The notes: a model not told the origin generated them from the letters alone. Positions 1-9,239 are shown, counted from the first letter of the stretch. The stretch is 64,000 nt of DNA from an uncultured Bacteriovorax sp. (GCA_946480715.1 CAMLKK010000014.1:1-64000); one strand, 5' to 3'. Numbers and translations: made by a program.

Positions 1-20
1 CAATGCACCCTCTTATTTTT

Positions 21-53
21 AAAAACCCCGACTTTGTTCGGGGTTTTTTATTT
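21..53 (+). terminator. Rho-independent terminator of an upstream gene
   Basis: A perfect 10-bp stem (21-30 with 39-48), with a CCCCG/CGGGG core, encloses an 8-base loop and is followed by a T-rich run. The A tract on the 5' arm would let it work in both directions. It ends the gene that lies before the window. Confidence 0.85.
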
Positions 54-60
54 CTACTTC

Positions 61-88
61 TTCCAATTAAACCGACATCATGTAAAAT
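61..88 (+). promoter_or_regulatory. Predicted promoter of ftsK, giving a leaderless mRNA
   Basis: A TAAAAT hexamer at 83-88 follows a weak TTCCAA at 61-66 with a 16-base spacer. Exactly six bases separate the hexamer from the ATG at 95, so transcription should begin on or next to the start codon. No Shine-Dalgarno sequence is present. Confidence 0.45.
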
Positions 89-94
89 TTAAGT

Positions 95-2452
95 ATGAAT
101 GTAAAAATACTTAAGTATGAGCTATTTGCTCTTTTTTTCCTTACAATCGCGACGCTCGTCGTTTTCTACTATCAAGATACTTTGCCAGATAGTTATCTCG
201 CAATTTCATCTACATCATCACATGGGTTCTTTGCGTATTATGGAACATCATTTTTGAGTTTCATTAATTACTATACTGGTCCATGGGTTTTCATCCCATT
301 CGTTTTATTCACATCATTTTATGTTTTTATTTTTTCAAAAAGAGCTGATTGGATCGATGCTTTAAATGTCGTTTCACTGCTTGTCTTCTCTCTTTCTACT
401 GCGTTTTATCTACAACCAACTTTGATTGGGGCAGGCCTCTATCAAATGGTTGATACATTTTTTTCAGCGTTTTCTTTATTTGGTCTTTGGGTTCTTTCTG
501 TTGTTGCCTTTTTATGGGGTGCTTTCAGAGGAGAATTTGTTGATCATGTAAAAAATGGTGCTGAGAAAATTCGCAATATTGATACTGAAACTCCTGTGAT
601 GAAAGCACGTGAGTTGAGTGAGAAATACCTCTCGTTTGTTAAAGAAAAATGGCCAGCAAAAGCAACTACTGAAGACGTGGCCGCTGAAGAAATGCCTGCA
701 GAAAAGACGCTTGAAATTGCAGCACCTCGAAAAATGAAGGTGCAGGAAAAGGTCGAAGAAGCTCCGGCAGAAACTATTATTTTAGGTGCAGCAGAAGAAG
801 AAACTTCTACTCAATTAGTGCCAATTTCTACGTACGCTGAAGTGAAAGCTATTGAGATGGCAGAAGTTGAAGATGAAGATGATGGTGAGTATGTGGATGA
901 ATCAGAAATTTCAACATTTGCTAATCGTGCTCATCAAACAACGGTTCAGGCATTCGATGAAGATAGCTATTTTAACTTAGTTAAAATGGGAGCTCAGAGA
1001 AAAGCTGAAACTAAATTTAATCAACCTGAAGATAAATATTTTCACGATATCATCACAAAAATTCAGGCGAAGCTTGGTGAATTCAAGATTCAAGGTCAAA
1101 TCATTAACGTTCTTAAGGGGCCGGTGGTTGATACTTTCGAGTGGGAACTTGGTCCTGGTGAGAAAGTTTCGCGCTTAACTTCTATTGCCGAAGACCTATC
1201 ACTTGCTCTTTCAGGTGCTCCGATTCGTATGGTTTACCCAATGAAAGGAAGAACAACTGTAGGGATTGAAGTTCCAAGAAATCCACGTGACTTTATTTTC
1301 CTTGATGAAATTATTAGTACAAAAGATTTTACGAATACAGCTCATCAACTTCCGCTTGCTATGGGGAAAGATGCTTTTGGAGAACCGGTAGTTGTAGATC
1401 TAGCTTCGATGCCACACATGCTTGTTGCCGGATCAACAGGTGCTGGTAAGTCGGTGTTCATTAACTCAGTTCTTGTTTCACTTTTAATTAAGAAGTCACC
1501 AAATCAGATGAAGTTGATTTTGATTGACCCGAAACAGTTGGAGCTTGCTCTTTATGCTCGTCTTCCACACTTAATCATGCCGGTTATTACTGAAGCGAAA
1601 ACAGCAGCGACAGCTCTACTTTGGGCCTGTCAGGAAATGGAAAGACGTTACTCGATCATGTCAGAATTTGGGGTGAGAAACATTGAAGGGTTTAACCACA
1701 AATTGAAAAGCGCTCATGGAGCAACGATCGATAAAATTAGAAAGTTTTATGAGTACACAAGCGATGAAACATATGAACTTCCTTACATTGTTATTATCGT
1801 GGATGAGTTTGCGGATTTGATTCTTACTCAAAAAGGGAAAGAAATTGAAACGCATATCTGTCGCTTGGCCGCTAAAGCGAGAGCTGCAGGTATCCACTTA
1901 ATGCTTGCGACCCAAAGACCATCAGTAGATGTTATTACGGGTCTTATTAAATCAAATTTCCCTACACGTGTTTCTTTCCGTGTAACGAGTTCAACCGATT
2001 CGAGAACGATTCTCAATGCCATGGGTGCAGAGAAGCTTCTTGGAAAAGGGGACATGCTGTATAAACAAGGAGTCGATACGACTCGTATCCACTCTGCTTA
2101 TATTGAAGAAACAGAAATTGAAGCTCTGGCCGAAAAACTATCGGAAATGGCACCTACTTTTGATCCAAATGTTATGGAATTTTTGGAAAATGGTGGGGAA
2201 GAAGAACCTGTTAGCACAGTCGCCACTCGCGATGGTGAGTCAGCAGGTGGAAAAGACGATAAATACGAAGAAGCTGTCAAAGTTGTTCTTGAACATAGAT
2301 CTGCAAGTGCTTCACTGCTCCAAAGACGATTGGGTGTCGGTTACAACCGAGCTGCAAATCTCATTGAAGAAATGGAAGCGAAAGGGGTTGTGGGGCCAGC
2401 GCAAGGCTCTAAACCACGCAAGGTTCTTATGGGTTCTGAGAGCCTGACCTAA
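95..2452 (+). CDS. ftsK: DNA translocase FtsK/SpoIIIE
   Basis: ATP-driven DNA pump that clears the chromosome terminus from the division septum; membrane-anchored. Four hydrophobic segments are visible at about residues 8-26, 64-81, 90-106 and 122-143. An acidic, low-complexity linker follows (about 200-300). The motor domain has a Walker A motif AGSTGAGKS near residue 446, a Walker B motif (IVIIVDEFADLI) near 568 and the LATQRPSVDVITGLIKSN signature. The last 70 residues form the gamma winged helix that reads KOPS-type sites. At 785 aa it is far shorter than E. coli FtsK (about 1330 aa), the difference lying in the linker. The start has no Shine-Dalgarno sequence. It stands alone between a terminator and the rpsB promoter. 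Confidence 0.95.
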   Translation: MNVKILKYELFALFFLTIATLVVFYYQDTLPDSYLAISSTSSHGFFAYYGTSFLSFINYYTGPWVFIPFVLFTSFYVFIFSKRADWIDALNVVSLLVFSLSTAFYLQPTLIGAGLYQMVDTFFSAFSLFGLWVLSVVAFLWGAFRGEFVDHVKNGAEKIRNIDTETPVMKARELSEKYLSFVKEKWPAKATTEDVAAEEMPAEKTLEIAAPRKMKVQEKVEEAPAETIILGAAEEETSTQLVPISTYAEVKAIEMAEVEDEDDGEYVDESEISTFANRAHQTTVQAFDEDSYFNLVKMGAQRKAETKFNQPEDKYFHDIITKIQAKLGEFKIQGQIINVLKGPVVDTFEWELGPGEKVSRLTSIAEDLSLALSGAPIRMVYPMKGRTTVGIEVPRNPRDFIFLDEIISTKDFTNTAHQLPLAMGKDAFGEPVVVDLASMPHMLVAGSTGAGKSVFINSVLVSLLIKKSPNQMKLILIDPKQLELALYARLPHLIMPVITEAKTAATALLWACQEMERRYSIMSEFGVRNIEGFNHKLKSAHGATIDKIRKFYEYTSDETYELPYIVIIVDEFADLILTQKGKEIETHICRLAAKARAAGIHLMLATQRPSVDVITGLIKSNFPTRVSFRVTSSTDSRTILNAMGAEKLLGKGDMLYKQGVDTTRIHSAYIEETEIEALAEKLSEMAPTFDPNVMEFLENGGEEEPVSTVATRDGESAGGKDDKYEEAVKVVLEHRSASASLLQRRLGVGYNRAANLIEEMEAKGVVGPAQGSKPRKVLMGSESLT

Positions 2453-2484
2453 TCGCATTTTCATTCGGAAGAAGTGGTAAATCG

Positions 2485-2513
2485 TTGCCTAAATTAGGTG
2501 CGTGTGTTATCAC
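2485..2513 (+). promoter_or_regulatory. Predicted sigma70 promoter of rpsB-tsf
   Basis: TTGCCT at 2485-2490 is followed after 17 bases by TATCAC at 2508-2513, with an extended TG one base upstream of the -10. Transcription would start near 2520 and give an mRNA leader of about 90 bases. The -10 match is moderate. Confidence 0.4.
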
Positions 2514-2533
2514 TTCAGCTCATTAATAATTTC

Positions 2534-2587
2534 AGTTGTCTGAAATGTTGGTCCATTAATGAAAATTTTAATGGCTCACAGACAATT
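2534..2587 (+). promoter_or_regulatory. Nested stem-loop in the rpsB leader, candidate S2 autoregulatory element
   Basis: An outer stem pairs 2534-2542 with 2579-2587 (core TTGTCTG/CAGACAA plus a G-U and an A-U pair). An inner stem pairs CCATTAA (2553-2559) with TTAATGG (2568-2574) around an 8-base loop. The structure ends 13 bases before the GGAG ribosome binding site of rpsB. There is no T tract, so it is not a terminator. In other bacteria rpsB is autoregulated by S2 through its leader; the same role here is inference. Confidence 0.5.
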
Positions 2588-2608
2588 CGATTAACCAACG
2601 GAGTATCT

Positions 2609-3406
2609 ATGTCAGAATTGAATCTAAAAGGCTTACTAGAAGCCGGCGCTCACTTCGGTCACCAGACTGAAAAGTGGAACCCAAAAATGAAGAAATACGT
2701 TTACGGCGAAAAGAACGGTATCTACATTATCGATCTTGCTAAAACTATTCCTCTTGCAAAAGACGCTTACGAATTCCTAAAAAGAACTGCTGGCGAAGGG
2801 AAACCAATCCTTTTCGTTGGAACAAAAAGACAAGCAGCTGACGTTGTTTCTAAAGCAGCTCAAGACTGTGGAGCTTACTACGTAACTTCACGTTGGTTAG
2901 GTGGAATGCTTACGAACTACAAAACTGTAGCTCTTTCAGTTGATAAAATTCGCAAAGTAGAAAAAATGAAAGAAACAGGAGATTTCGGTCTTCTTACTAA
3001 AAAAGAAAGAATCAACATCGAGAAAGAAGTTATCAAACTTGAAAAAGTTCTTGGTGGGATTAAAGAAATGAGAAAGCTTCCAGGAGCTCTTTTCGTTATC
3101 GATCCAAACAACGAAAGAATTGCTATTCAAGAAGCTAACAACCTAGGGATTCCTGTTGTAGCTATCACTGATACAAACTGCGATCCAACAGGTGTTGACT
3201 ATGTTGTTCCAGGAAACGACGACGCTATCAAGTCTGTTTCTATGTTCACAGAATACTTCGCTAACTCTGTAGCTGAAGGTATCAACATCGCTAAGAAGAA
3301 CAACAAACTTGAAAAAGGTACAAAAGATTCTTCTCGTGACGTTGCTCTTGAAAAAGAAATCATCAGCAAGTACGAAAAAGATATCGATCTTGCAGACGAA
3401 GAATAA
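2609..3406 (+). CDS. rpsB: 30S ribosomal protein S2
   Basis: Small-subunit protein S2, 265 aa, needed for late 30S assembly and S1 binding. The N-terminus MSELNLKGLLEAGAHFGHQ and the block WNPKMKKYVYGEKNGIYIIDL are typical of the family, as is the C-terminal block with TDTNCDPTGVDYVVPGNDDA. The open frame extends upstream to 2498. I chose the ATG at 2609 because it follows a GGAG site at 2600-2603, begins at the family's normal N-terminus, and the upstream part contains the leader hairpin. It heads an operon with tsf 39 bases downstream. Confidence 0.97.
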   Translation: MSELNLKGLLEAGAHFGHQTEKWNPKMKKYVYGEKNGIYIIDLAKTIPLAKDAYEFLKRTAGEGKPILFVGTKRQAADVVSKAAQDCGAYYVTSRWLGGMLTNYKTVALSVDKIRKVEKMKETGDFGLLTKKERINIEKEVIKLEKVLGGIKEMRKLPGALFVIDPNNERIAIQEANNLGIPVVAITDTNCDPTGVDYVVPGNDDAIKSVSMFTEYFANSVAEGINIAKKNNKLEKGTKDSSRDVALEKEIISKYEKDIDLADEE

Positions 3407-3445
3407 TTTTAATTAGTAAAACTTTTAAAGAATACAGAGGAACAT

Positions 3446-4102
3446 ATGACTCAAATTACTGCAAAGCTTGTTTCTGAACTAAGAGAAAAAACAGGCGCTG
3501 GAATGATGGACTGTAAAAAAGCTCTTGGTGAAACTAACGGCGATCTTGAAAAAGCTGTAGATTACCTAAGACAAAAAGGTCTAGCTGCTGCTCAAAAGAA
3601 GCAAACTCGTGTTGCTGCTGAAGGCGCAATTGGTTCATACATCCACGGTGGACGTATGGGTGTAATGGTTGAAGTTAACTGTGAAACAGACTTCGTAGCT
3701 AAATCAGAAGATTTCCAAACTTTCGTTAAAGACGTAGCTATGCACGTAGCTGCTGCTGATCCAAAGTTCGTAAGAGCTTCTGAAATGGATCAAGCTTTCG
3801 TTGACCGTGAAGTAGCAATCTACACTGCTCAATTGAAAGAAGAAGGAAAACCAGAAAACATGATCTCTAAGATCGTAGAAGGAAAAGTTAAGAAGCTTGC
3901 TTCTGAAGTTTGTCTTCTTGATCAAAAATTCGTTAAGAACCCAGACATCTCAGTTCAAGATCTAATCAATGAACTTACAATCAAAGTTGGAGAAAAAATC
4001 GACGTAAGAAGATTTGTAAAATTCAACCTTGGAGAAGGTATTGAGAAGAAAGTTGATGACTTCGCAGCTGAAGTTGCAAAAATGACTGGTGGACAACACT
4101 AA
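3446..4102 (+). CDS. tsf: Translation elongation factor Ts
   Basis: Guanine-nucleotide exchange factor that recycles EF-Tu-GDP. The N-terminal UBA-like module (LVSELREKTGAGMMDCKKAL) is followed by the signature VNCETDFVAKSEDF, whose TDFV contacts EF-Tu. At 218 aa it is shorter than E. coli EF-Ts (283 aa) and nearer to compact forms that lack the second half of the dimerisation region. A good AGAGGAA ribosome binding site precedes the ATG. It is co-transcribed with rpsB and ends at a strong terminator. Confidence 0.97.
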   Translation: MTQITAKLVSELREKTGAGMMDCKKALGETNGDLEKAVDYLRQKGLAAAQKKQTRVAAEGAIGSYIHGGRMGVMVEVNCETDFVAKSEDFQTFVKDVAMHVAAADPKFVRASEMDQAFVDREVAIYTAQLKEEGKPENMISKIVEGKVKKLASEVCLLDQKFVKNPDISVQDLINELTIKVGEKIDVRRFVKFNLGEGIEKKVDDFAAEVAKMTGGQH

Positions 4103-4121
4103 TTCCATTCACTAACAACAT

Positions 4122-4150
4122 AAAGGGGCTTTTAAAGGCCCCTTTTTTTT
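4122..4150 (+). terminator. Terminator of the rpsB-tsf operon
   Basis: AAAGGGGC pairs with GCCCC and its T-rich flank around a short loop, followed by eight T residues (4143-4150). It separates rpsB-tsf from pyrH. Confidence 0.9.
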
Positions 4151-4169
4151 ACCTAAAAAAGGAAATCGA

Positions 4170-4880
4170 ATGAAGTATAGCCGTATTCTACTTAAACTCT
4201 CTGGTGAAGCTCTTTCTGGTGATCAAGGTCACGGAATTTCTCTCGAAGTTCTCAATATGATTTCAAGTGAAGTGAAAGAACTTCAGGATATGGGCGTAGA
4301 AGTCGCTATCGTTATTGGTGGTGGGAACATTCACCGTGGAGTTGCTGGGGCCACTGTAGGAATGGATAGAACAACATCTGACCATATGGGGATGCTTGCA
4401 ACTGTTATCAATTCACTTGCACTACAAGACAGTTTAGAAAGAAATGGTATCAATACACGCGTTCTCACTGCAATCGACATGCAAGAAATCGCTGAACCAT
4501 ACATCAGACGTCGCGCTGTGCGCCACTTGGAAAAGAAAAGAGTGGTTATCTTTGCGGCCGGAACTGGGAACCCATATTTCACAACAGATACAGCGGCTGC
4601 TCTTCGTGCGAACGAAATTGACGCACATGTCATTATGAAAGCTACAAAAGTTGATGGAATGTATGATAAAGATCCAATGAAGTTTAAAGATGCTGTAAAA
4701 ATTGATAAACTGAACTTTATGGACGTTTTAAACAAAGGCATCAAAGTCATGGATTCAACGGCCATTTCTCTTTGTATGGATAACGATATTGATATTCTTG
4801 TCTTCAATATGTTTGAAAAAGGAAATATTAAAAAAGCTGTCCTTGGAAATAACACAGGAACAATAGTAACTAATAAATAG
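4170..4880 (+). CDS. pyrH: Uridylate kinase (UMP kinase)
   Basis: Phosphorylates UMP to UDP in pyrimidine nucleotide synthesis; a hexameric amino-acid-kinase fold enzyme. Family marks are the N-terminal LLKLSGEAL, the glycine-rich [11 protein letters not shown] (about residues 49-59), the UMP-binding [15 protein letters not shown], and [12 protein letters not shown] near the C-terminus. Its 236 aa match the usual length. AAGGAA lies five bases before the ATG. It starts only 19 bases after the tsf terminator, so it must rely on read-through or a promoter inside tsf. The order rpsB-tsf-pyrH-frr-uppS-cdsA is the common bacterial one. Confidence 0.97.
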   Translation: MKYSRILLKLSGEALSGDQGHGISLEVLNMISSEVKELQDMGVEVAIVIGGGNIHRGVAGATVGMDRTTSDHMGMLATVINSLALQDSLERNGINTRVLTAIDMQEIAEPYIRRRAVRHLEKKRVVIFAAGTGNPYFTTDTAAALRANEIDAHVIMKATKVDGMYDKDPMKFKDAVKIDKLNFMDVLNKGIKVMDSTAISLCMDNDIDILVFNMFEKGNIKKAVLGNNTGTIVTNK

Positions 4881-4892
4881 GATACACTCGCT

Positions 4893-5450
4893 ATGATGAA
4901 TGAAATTAAAACTTCATTAAACGATTCAATGAAAAAAGCTGTTGATTCACTTAAGCACCAACTCACAAAAGTTCGTACAGGAAGAGCTTCTGCTAACATT
5001 CTTGATGGTGTTCAAGTTGAGTACTACGGATCTCTAAGTCCAATTTCGCAATTGGGACAAATTTCAACTCCTGAAGCTCGTCTTCTTCAAATTCAACCAT
5101 TCGACAAAACGATGATTGCTGCTATCGAAAAAGCAATTTTCGCTGCGAATTTAGGTGTAACTCCAACGAACGATGGTAACTTTGTTCGTTTGAATTTTCC
5201 TTCATTAACAGAAGACAAAAGAAAAGATATCGCGAAAGAAATTAAAAAAATCGGTGAAGATTCAAAAGTTATTTTGAGAAATCTTCGTCGCGATCAAAAC
5301 GATGCTGTAAAAAAAGCAGAGAAAGATAAAAAGATTTCTGAAGATGAATCTAAAAAGATTCAAACAGAAATTCAAAATATCACTGATAAGTTCACCAAAG
5401 AAATTGATACTGTTATCGCGAACAAAGAAAAAGAAGTACTAGCTATCTAA
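4893..5450 (+). CDS. frr: Ribosome recycling factor
   Basis: Splits post-termination ribosomes together with EF-G. The 185 aa match the family. The LTKVRTGRAS block, the PISQLGQISTPEARLLQIQPFDKT stretch and the long C-terminal helix of the three-helix bundle are clear (region 5250-5440 is rich in Lys and Glu). The ATG at 4893 follows an AGGAT element overlapping the pyrH stop; an alternative ATG lies three bases later. uppS begins five bases after its stop, indicating translational coupling. Confidence 0.97.
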   Translation: MMNEIKTSLNDSMKKAVDSLKHQLTKVRTGRASANILDGVQVEYYGSLSPISQLGQISTPEARLLQIQPFDKTMIAAIEKAIFAANLGVTPTNDGNFVRLNFPSLTEDKRKDIAKEIKKIGEDSKVILRNLRRDQNDAVKKAEKDKKISEDESKKIQTEIQNITDKFTKEIDTVIANKEKEVLAI

Positions 5451-5455
5451 TTGGG

Positions 5456-6223
5456 GTGAGCTTGAACTCAGATCAGCAAAAAATTAAACACGTCGCTGTG
5501 ATCATGGATGGCAATGGCCGTTGGGCGAAGATGCGTTCGCATCCTCGCGTCTGGGGTCACGTTCGTGGAACAGCGGTGGTTTCAGACATTGTTCAAGCGG
5601 CAGACGATATGGGTGTGAAATCGCTTACCATGTATGCTTTTTCGACTGAAAATTGGTGTCGTCCTCAGACTGAAGTCCGAGTTCTTTTTAATCTTCTCTA
5701 CAAGTTTTTAAAAAAAGAGAGGATGAGAATTCTCTCTAACAATATTCGTTTTAAAATCATGGGGGATATCACTAATCTTCCAGAACAAACGAAAAATCTC
5801 ATCGCACAACTTGAAAAAGAAACTGAACATCACACAGGTTTGAAACTCACATTTGCATTCGGATACGGAGGCAGAGGAGAGATTGTTTCTGCTGTTAATC
5901 GCTTCATGAAAGATAATCCTGGGCAAGTGATAACTGATGAAATCCTCAATGAATATTTGATGATTCCGGATCTTGGTGATGTTGATTTACTTATTCGTAC
6001 TGGCGGTGATCACCGTATTTCAAACTTCATGCTATGGCAGGTTGCCTATGCTGAACTGTTTTTCACTCATACTAAATGGCCCGATTTTTCAGCTGAAGAA
6101 TTTACAGAAATTCTCGATCTCGTTTCAAAACGTGAAAGACGTTTTGGCGCGATTGCCTCTTCAATGGATTTAAAATCAAACGTCGCTGTTGCTCGTGAAA
6201 ATCAAAGAGCAATCAGAGGCTAA
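5456..6223 (+). CDS. uppS: Isoprenyl transferase (undecaprenyl diphosphate synthase)
   Basis: Makes the C55 lipid carrier for peptidoglycan and LPS by cis-prenyl condensation onto farnesyl diphosphate. The P-loop VAVIMDGNGRWAK with its catalytic Asp lies near residues 14-26. The blocks YAFSTENWCRP and LLIRTGGDHRISNFMLWQ are diagnostic. I take the GTG at 5456 as start; a TTG at 5462 is the alternative, and neither has an ideal ribosome binding site, so coupling to frr is likely. The 255 aa are normal. cdsA starts two bases after its stop. Confidence 0.95.
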   Translation: MSLNSDQQKIKHVAVIMDGNGRWAKMRSHPRVWGHVRGTAVVSDIVQAADDMGVKSLTMYAFSTENWCRPQTEVRVLFNLLYKFLKKERMRILSNNIRFKIMGDITNLPEQTKNLIAQLEKETEHHTGLKLTFAFGYGGRGEIVSAVNRFMKDNPGQVITDEILNEYLMIPDLGDVDLLIRTGGDHRISNFMLWQVAYAELFFTHTKWPDFSAEEFTEILDLVSKRERRFGAIASSMDLKSNVAVARENQRAIRG

Positions 6224-6224
6224 T

Positions 6225-7055
6225 GTGGGCAATACTCAACTGCGAATCATTTCTGCTTTAGTGATGGCCCTTGTTGTTGTTTGCGCAGTTTTAGCGGGCA
6301 AATGGGCAACAATCATTGTTTGTCTTGTTGTTGGGTTATTATGTATTGATGAATTGTTGATCAATTTTTCGGAACTTCATCGTAAACATTTTCTCTATCT
6401 TTATGTTCTTGGTTTTTACTCAGCACTTTTTCTTACTGTAAATATTTTCAATGCTCAGCTCTCTCTGACGTTCTTCACTTTCTGCGCTATCGCTTTAAAT
6501 CTCTTTCTTATTTGGTATTTATTTAAAATTCCTGCAGAAAAAGCATTTATGAAGGAGAGTGCACTTAAGCAACCAGGTTTAATGAGTGCATTAGTCATGT
6601 TGCCAATGCTTTCATTCGGTATTCATTTTCAAAGTGAAGAGTGGAGAAAAATCTTAGCGATGCTATTGATTGTGACATTTAGTATGGATACTGGTGCTTG
6701 GTTCGTTGGTAAAAATTTTGGTAAACATAAATTATGGCCGGCCGTTAGTCCTAAAAAAACAGTAGAAGGTCTAATTGGAGGCATGTTTGTTGCTTCGCTT
6801 ACCGGTTCATTGGCATGGTGGATCTTTTTTGACCAATATCGATGGGATTACTCGGTTATCTTCGCTGTCTGCGGACTTCTATCCCAAGTAGGCGATTTAG
6901 TTCAATCAAAAATTAAACGTGAATTTGGAATCAAAGATAGTTCGAATCTTATTCCAGGTCATGGTGGCGTCTACGATCGCATAGACAGTCTCATCTTTCT
7001 GTCGCCTTTTTTCGTGATTGTTGTAAAATATTTAGGACAACTCACCCTGCGCTAA
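6225..7055 (+). CDS. cdsA: Phosphatidate cytidylyltransferase (CDP-diglyceride synthase)
   Basis: Integral membrane enzyme converting phosphatidic acid and CTP to CDP-diacylglycerol, the precursor used by PssA downstream. Several hydrophobic helices fill the first 200 residues. The C-terminal signature SKIKREFGIKDSSNLIPGHG followed by GVYDRID is an exact family pattern. The open frame reaches back to a TTG at 6189 inside uppS, but the GTG at 6225 follows AGAGG with good spacing and gives a normal 276-aa product. The dxr gene that often lies between cdsA and rseP is absent. Confidence 0.93.
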   Translation: MGNTQLRIISALVMALVVVCAVLAGKWATIIVCLVVGLLCIDELLINFSELHRKHFLYLYVLGFYSALFLTVNIFNAQLSLTFFTFCAIALNLFLIWYLFKIPAEKAFMKESALKQPGLMSALVMLPMLSFGIHFQSEEWRKILAMLLIVTFSMDTGAWFVGKNFGKHKLWPAVSPKKTVEGLIGGMFVASLTGSLAWWIFFDQYRWDYSVIFAVCGLLSQVGDLVQSKIKREFGIKDSSNLIPGHGGVYDRIDSLIFLSPFFVIVVKYLGQLTLR

Positions 7056-7076
7056 AACCCGCCTTTGAGAGGATTC

Positions 7077-8648
7077 ATGCTTTTAGAAAAAATTGTAATT
7101 TTCATTATATTTCTCGGCCCATTGGTTTTCTTCCATGAACTAGGACATTTTCTTTTTGCTCGTTTATTCGGCGTAAGAGTTGAAGTGTTCTCAATTGGAT
7201 TTGGTCCAAAATTTTTGAAGAAAAAATGGGGAGACACTGAGTACGCAGTTTCGATCATACCACTTGGTGGCTACGTTAAGATGTATGGTGACGATCCATT
7301 CACAAAAGATGAGATCCCAGAATCTGAACGTTCAAAAAGTTTTACTCATCAAGGTAAGTTTGCACGGTTTTGGATCGTCATGGGCGGTCCACTTGCTAAC
7401 TTTATTTTAGCGTTTGCAATTTTCTTTTCGTTAATGGTTGGTGGTGAGCGAATTCCAGAAATTAAATTAGGTAATCTACCGGCCGGCTCTACACTTTATG
7501 AAAATGGATTAAGAACTGGTGATGTTCTTGTAAAAGTTAACGAGAGTGAAGTTTATAATCCTTCAGATCTAATGGTTGAAGGGAACACGCGTGTTTCATC
7601 ATTAACTGTTAAACGTAATGGACAAGAAACTCTTATCAAAGTTGATTTCCCGGGGGATAAATTTTTTGATGAAGTGTTGAAGTATCCACCATTTCTTCGC
7701 AAGCCTTTTGTAACAGATGCTCAAGGGCAAAAATATGTTCTTTCAATGGATCAAACTAAATTTGATCTGAATGTTTCAATTGAAGAACTTGGAAATTCAG
7801 CAGCAACCAAAAAACTTTATCTACACCCTCTGGAAGCTAATCAAGATCTTTCTCAGGATCTAGTGAAAACACTTCCTGCTGTAAAAGAAATTAATGTGGA
7901 TTTTACGGACTCAAAAAGTCTTTATGCGAGTTTAGAGACAAACGGAATTTATGTTCTGGATCTTGTTGTTAAAAGTGTAAACATGAATTCTCCTGCTGAT
8001 AAAGCGGGAATCAAAGGCGAAGACTTATTCACTAAAATTGAAGGTGAAAAAGTTTATAGCTTTGAAGAACTAAGAAACAAACTTCAAACTTACGACAAAG
8101 CACAAGTTGCTGTCGAAGTCGTTCGTAAGGGCGAAGTGATGAAGTTAAATGTTGCTCCTGAAGCATCTATGCAAGATGGGAAAACACTTAAACTTCTTGG
8201 TGTTTACGGATCAATTGAAATTCTTAAAACGAATTTCGTCATGACTAAATCAAAAGGTTTTTTTGGTTCAATTCAAACGGCACTAGTGAGAACGTGGGAT
8301 TCGATGAAAAAAACTGTTGATGGTTTTTTCAAACTACTCAGCAATCAAGTTTCACTAAAATCAATTGGTGGACCACTTGCGATTGGGAAGGTAGCGCACG
8401 ATTCATTCAATACTTCTCTTTCATACTTCTTCCAGTTGATGGCGCTCATTTCTGTAAATCTTGGAGTCATTAACTTGTTCCCAATTCCAGTATTGGACGG
8501 GGGACACATTATGTTTATTGTTTTAGAAATTTTAAATGGTGGACCGCTTTCGCGCAGAAAAATGGAAATCGCTCAGCAGGTAGGTTTATCCGTTCTCTTC
8601 ATGTTAATGGCGGGAGCTATTTTCAATGACGTGACTAGGTTTTTTTAA
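7077..8648 (+). CDS. rseP: Site-2 intramembrane metalloprotease RseP
   Basis: Inner-membrane zinc protease that cuts anti-sigma factors and remnant signal peptides. HELGH is at residues 20-24 in the first membrane helix, and the second metal site is in the segment NLFPIPVLDGGH near residue 474. Two PDZ-like domains lie in the periplasmic middle (about 115-330), the second around VNMNSPADKAGIKGEDLF. The product is 523 aa, about 70 longer than E. coli RseP; the extra length is in the periplasmic part between the PDZ units. The ATG at 7077 follows GAGAGGA; a TTG at 7065 is unlikely. The stop directly abuts the tsaB ATG. Confidence 0.94.
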   Translation: MLLEKIVIFIIFLGPLVFFHELGHFLFARLFGVRVEVFSIGFGPKFLKKKWGDTEYAVSIIPLGGYVKMYGDDPFTKDEIPESERSKSFTHQGKFARFWIVMGGPLANFILAFAIFFSLMVGGERIPEIKLGNLPAGSTLYENGLRTGDVLVKVNESEVYNPSDLMVEGNTRVSSLTVKRNGQETLIKVDFPGDKFFDEVLKYPPFLRKPFVTDAQGQKYVLSMDQTKFDLNVSIEELGNSAATKKLYLHPLEANQDLSQDLVKTLPAVKEINVDFTDSKSLYASLETNGIYVLDLVVKSVNMNSPADKAGIKGEDLFTKIEGEKVYSFEELRNKLQTYDKAQVAVEVVRKGEVMKLNVAPEASMQDGKTLKLLGVYGSIEILKTNFVMTKSKGFFGSIQTALVRTWDSMKKTVDGFFKLLSNQVSLKSIGGPLAIGKVAHDSFNTSLSYFFQLMALISVNLGVINLFPIPVLDGGHIMFIVLEILNGGPLSRRKMEIAQQVGLSVLFMLMAGAIFNDVTRFF

Positions 8649-9239
8649 ATGCACTATCTCTACGTAGATGTTACCGCCGGAATGATTTTAGGAATTCTAA
8701 ATTCAGAGTTCCAATGGATCACTTACGTAGAGTCAGATGAAAAAAAACCATCGGAAGTTATTCATCAAAATATTCATCAGTTGATGAAACAGCATCACAT
8801 CGATTCTAAGAATATCGAATACTTTTTTTCGGCAGGACCTGGTTCATATACTGGTATGCGATTAGGTGAAGGTATCGCTCAAATGCTTGAATGGAGTGGA
8901 AAGAAAGTTTACTCTTTTCATCAATTCGAAGTGCCATCACTCATGGGTATTCAGCAAGGCTATTGGATTAGTAATGCCTTCAAAGGCCAGTTTTTCATTT
9001 ATCACTGGAACCAAACCGAATCACACTCAGAGCTCGTTAATCAAACGGATGTAGAGCTTTTAGACGCGCAATCAGGTTTTACTTTAACTCATGACAATGT
9101 TGCGTTTAAAGATCTGCAAACTACAAAATCCATGATTGCAAAAAATCCTCAACGTTTATTTGAAAATCTCAAAAAGAACAATGTGCGAAAAGCACCATAC
9201 TATTTCAGAACTCTTGATGAGGAATTTAAACAATGTTGA
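8649..9239 (+). CDS. tsaB: tRNA t6A synthesis protein TsaB
   Basis: Inactive paralogue of TsaD that scaffolds the TsaBDE complex for N6-threonylcarbamoyladenosine at position 37 of ANN-decoding tRNAs. The GPGSYTGMRLGEGIAQ block (about residues 62-77) is the TsaB signature in the actin-like fold. At 196 aa it is somewhat shorter than E. coli TsaB (231 aa), and the second half is poorly conserved. The start codon follows the rseP stop with no gap, and the stop overlaps the next ATG, so it is translated by coupling. Confidence 0.82.
   Translation: MHYLYVDVTAGMILGILNSEFQWITYVESDEKKPSEVIHQNIHQLMKQHHIDSKNIEYFFSAGPGSYTGMRLGEGIAQMLEWSGKKVYSFHQFEVPSLMGIQQGYWISNAFKGQFFIYHWNQTESHSELVNQTDVELLDAQSGFTLTHDNVAFKDLQTTKSMIAKNPQRLFENLKKNNVRKAPYYFRTLDEEFKQC

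Noticed and set aside
2498..2608. N-terminal extension of rpsB by 37 codons
   Set aside because: It carries the leader hairpin and no ribosome binding site; the ATG at 2609 has GGAG and the normal S2 N-terminus.
4331..4999. 222-codon open frame antisense to pyrH and frr
   Set aside because: It lies fully opposite two certain genes, has no ribosome binding site and its composition is that of a codon shadow.
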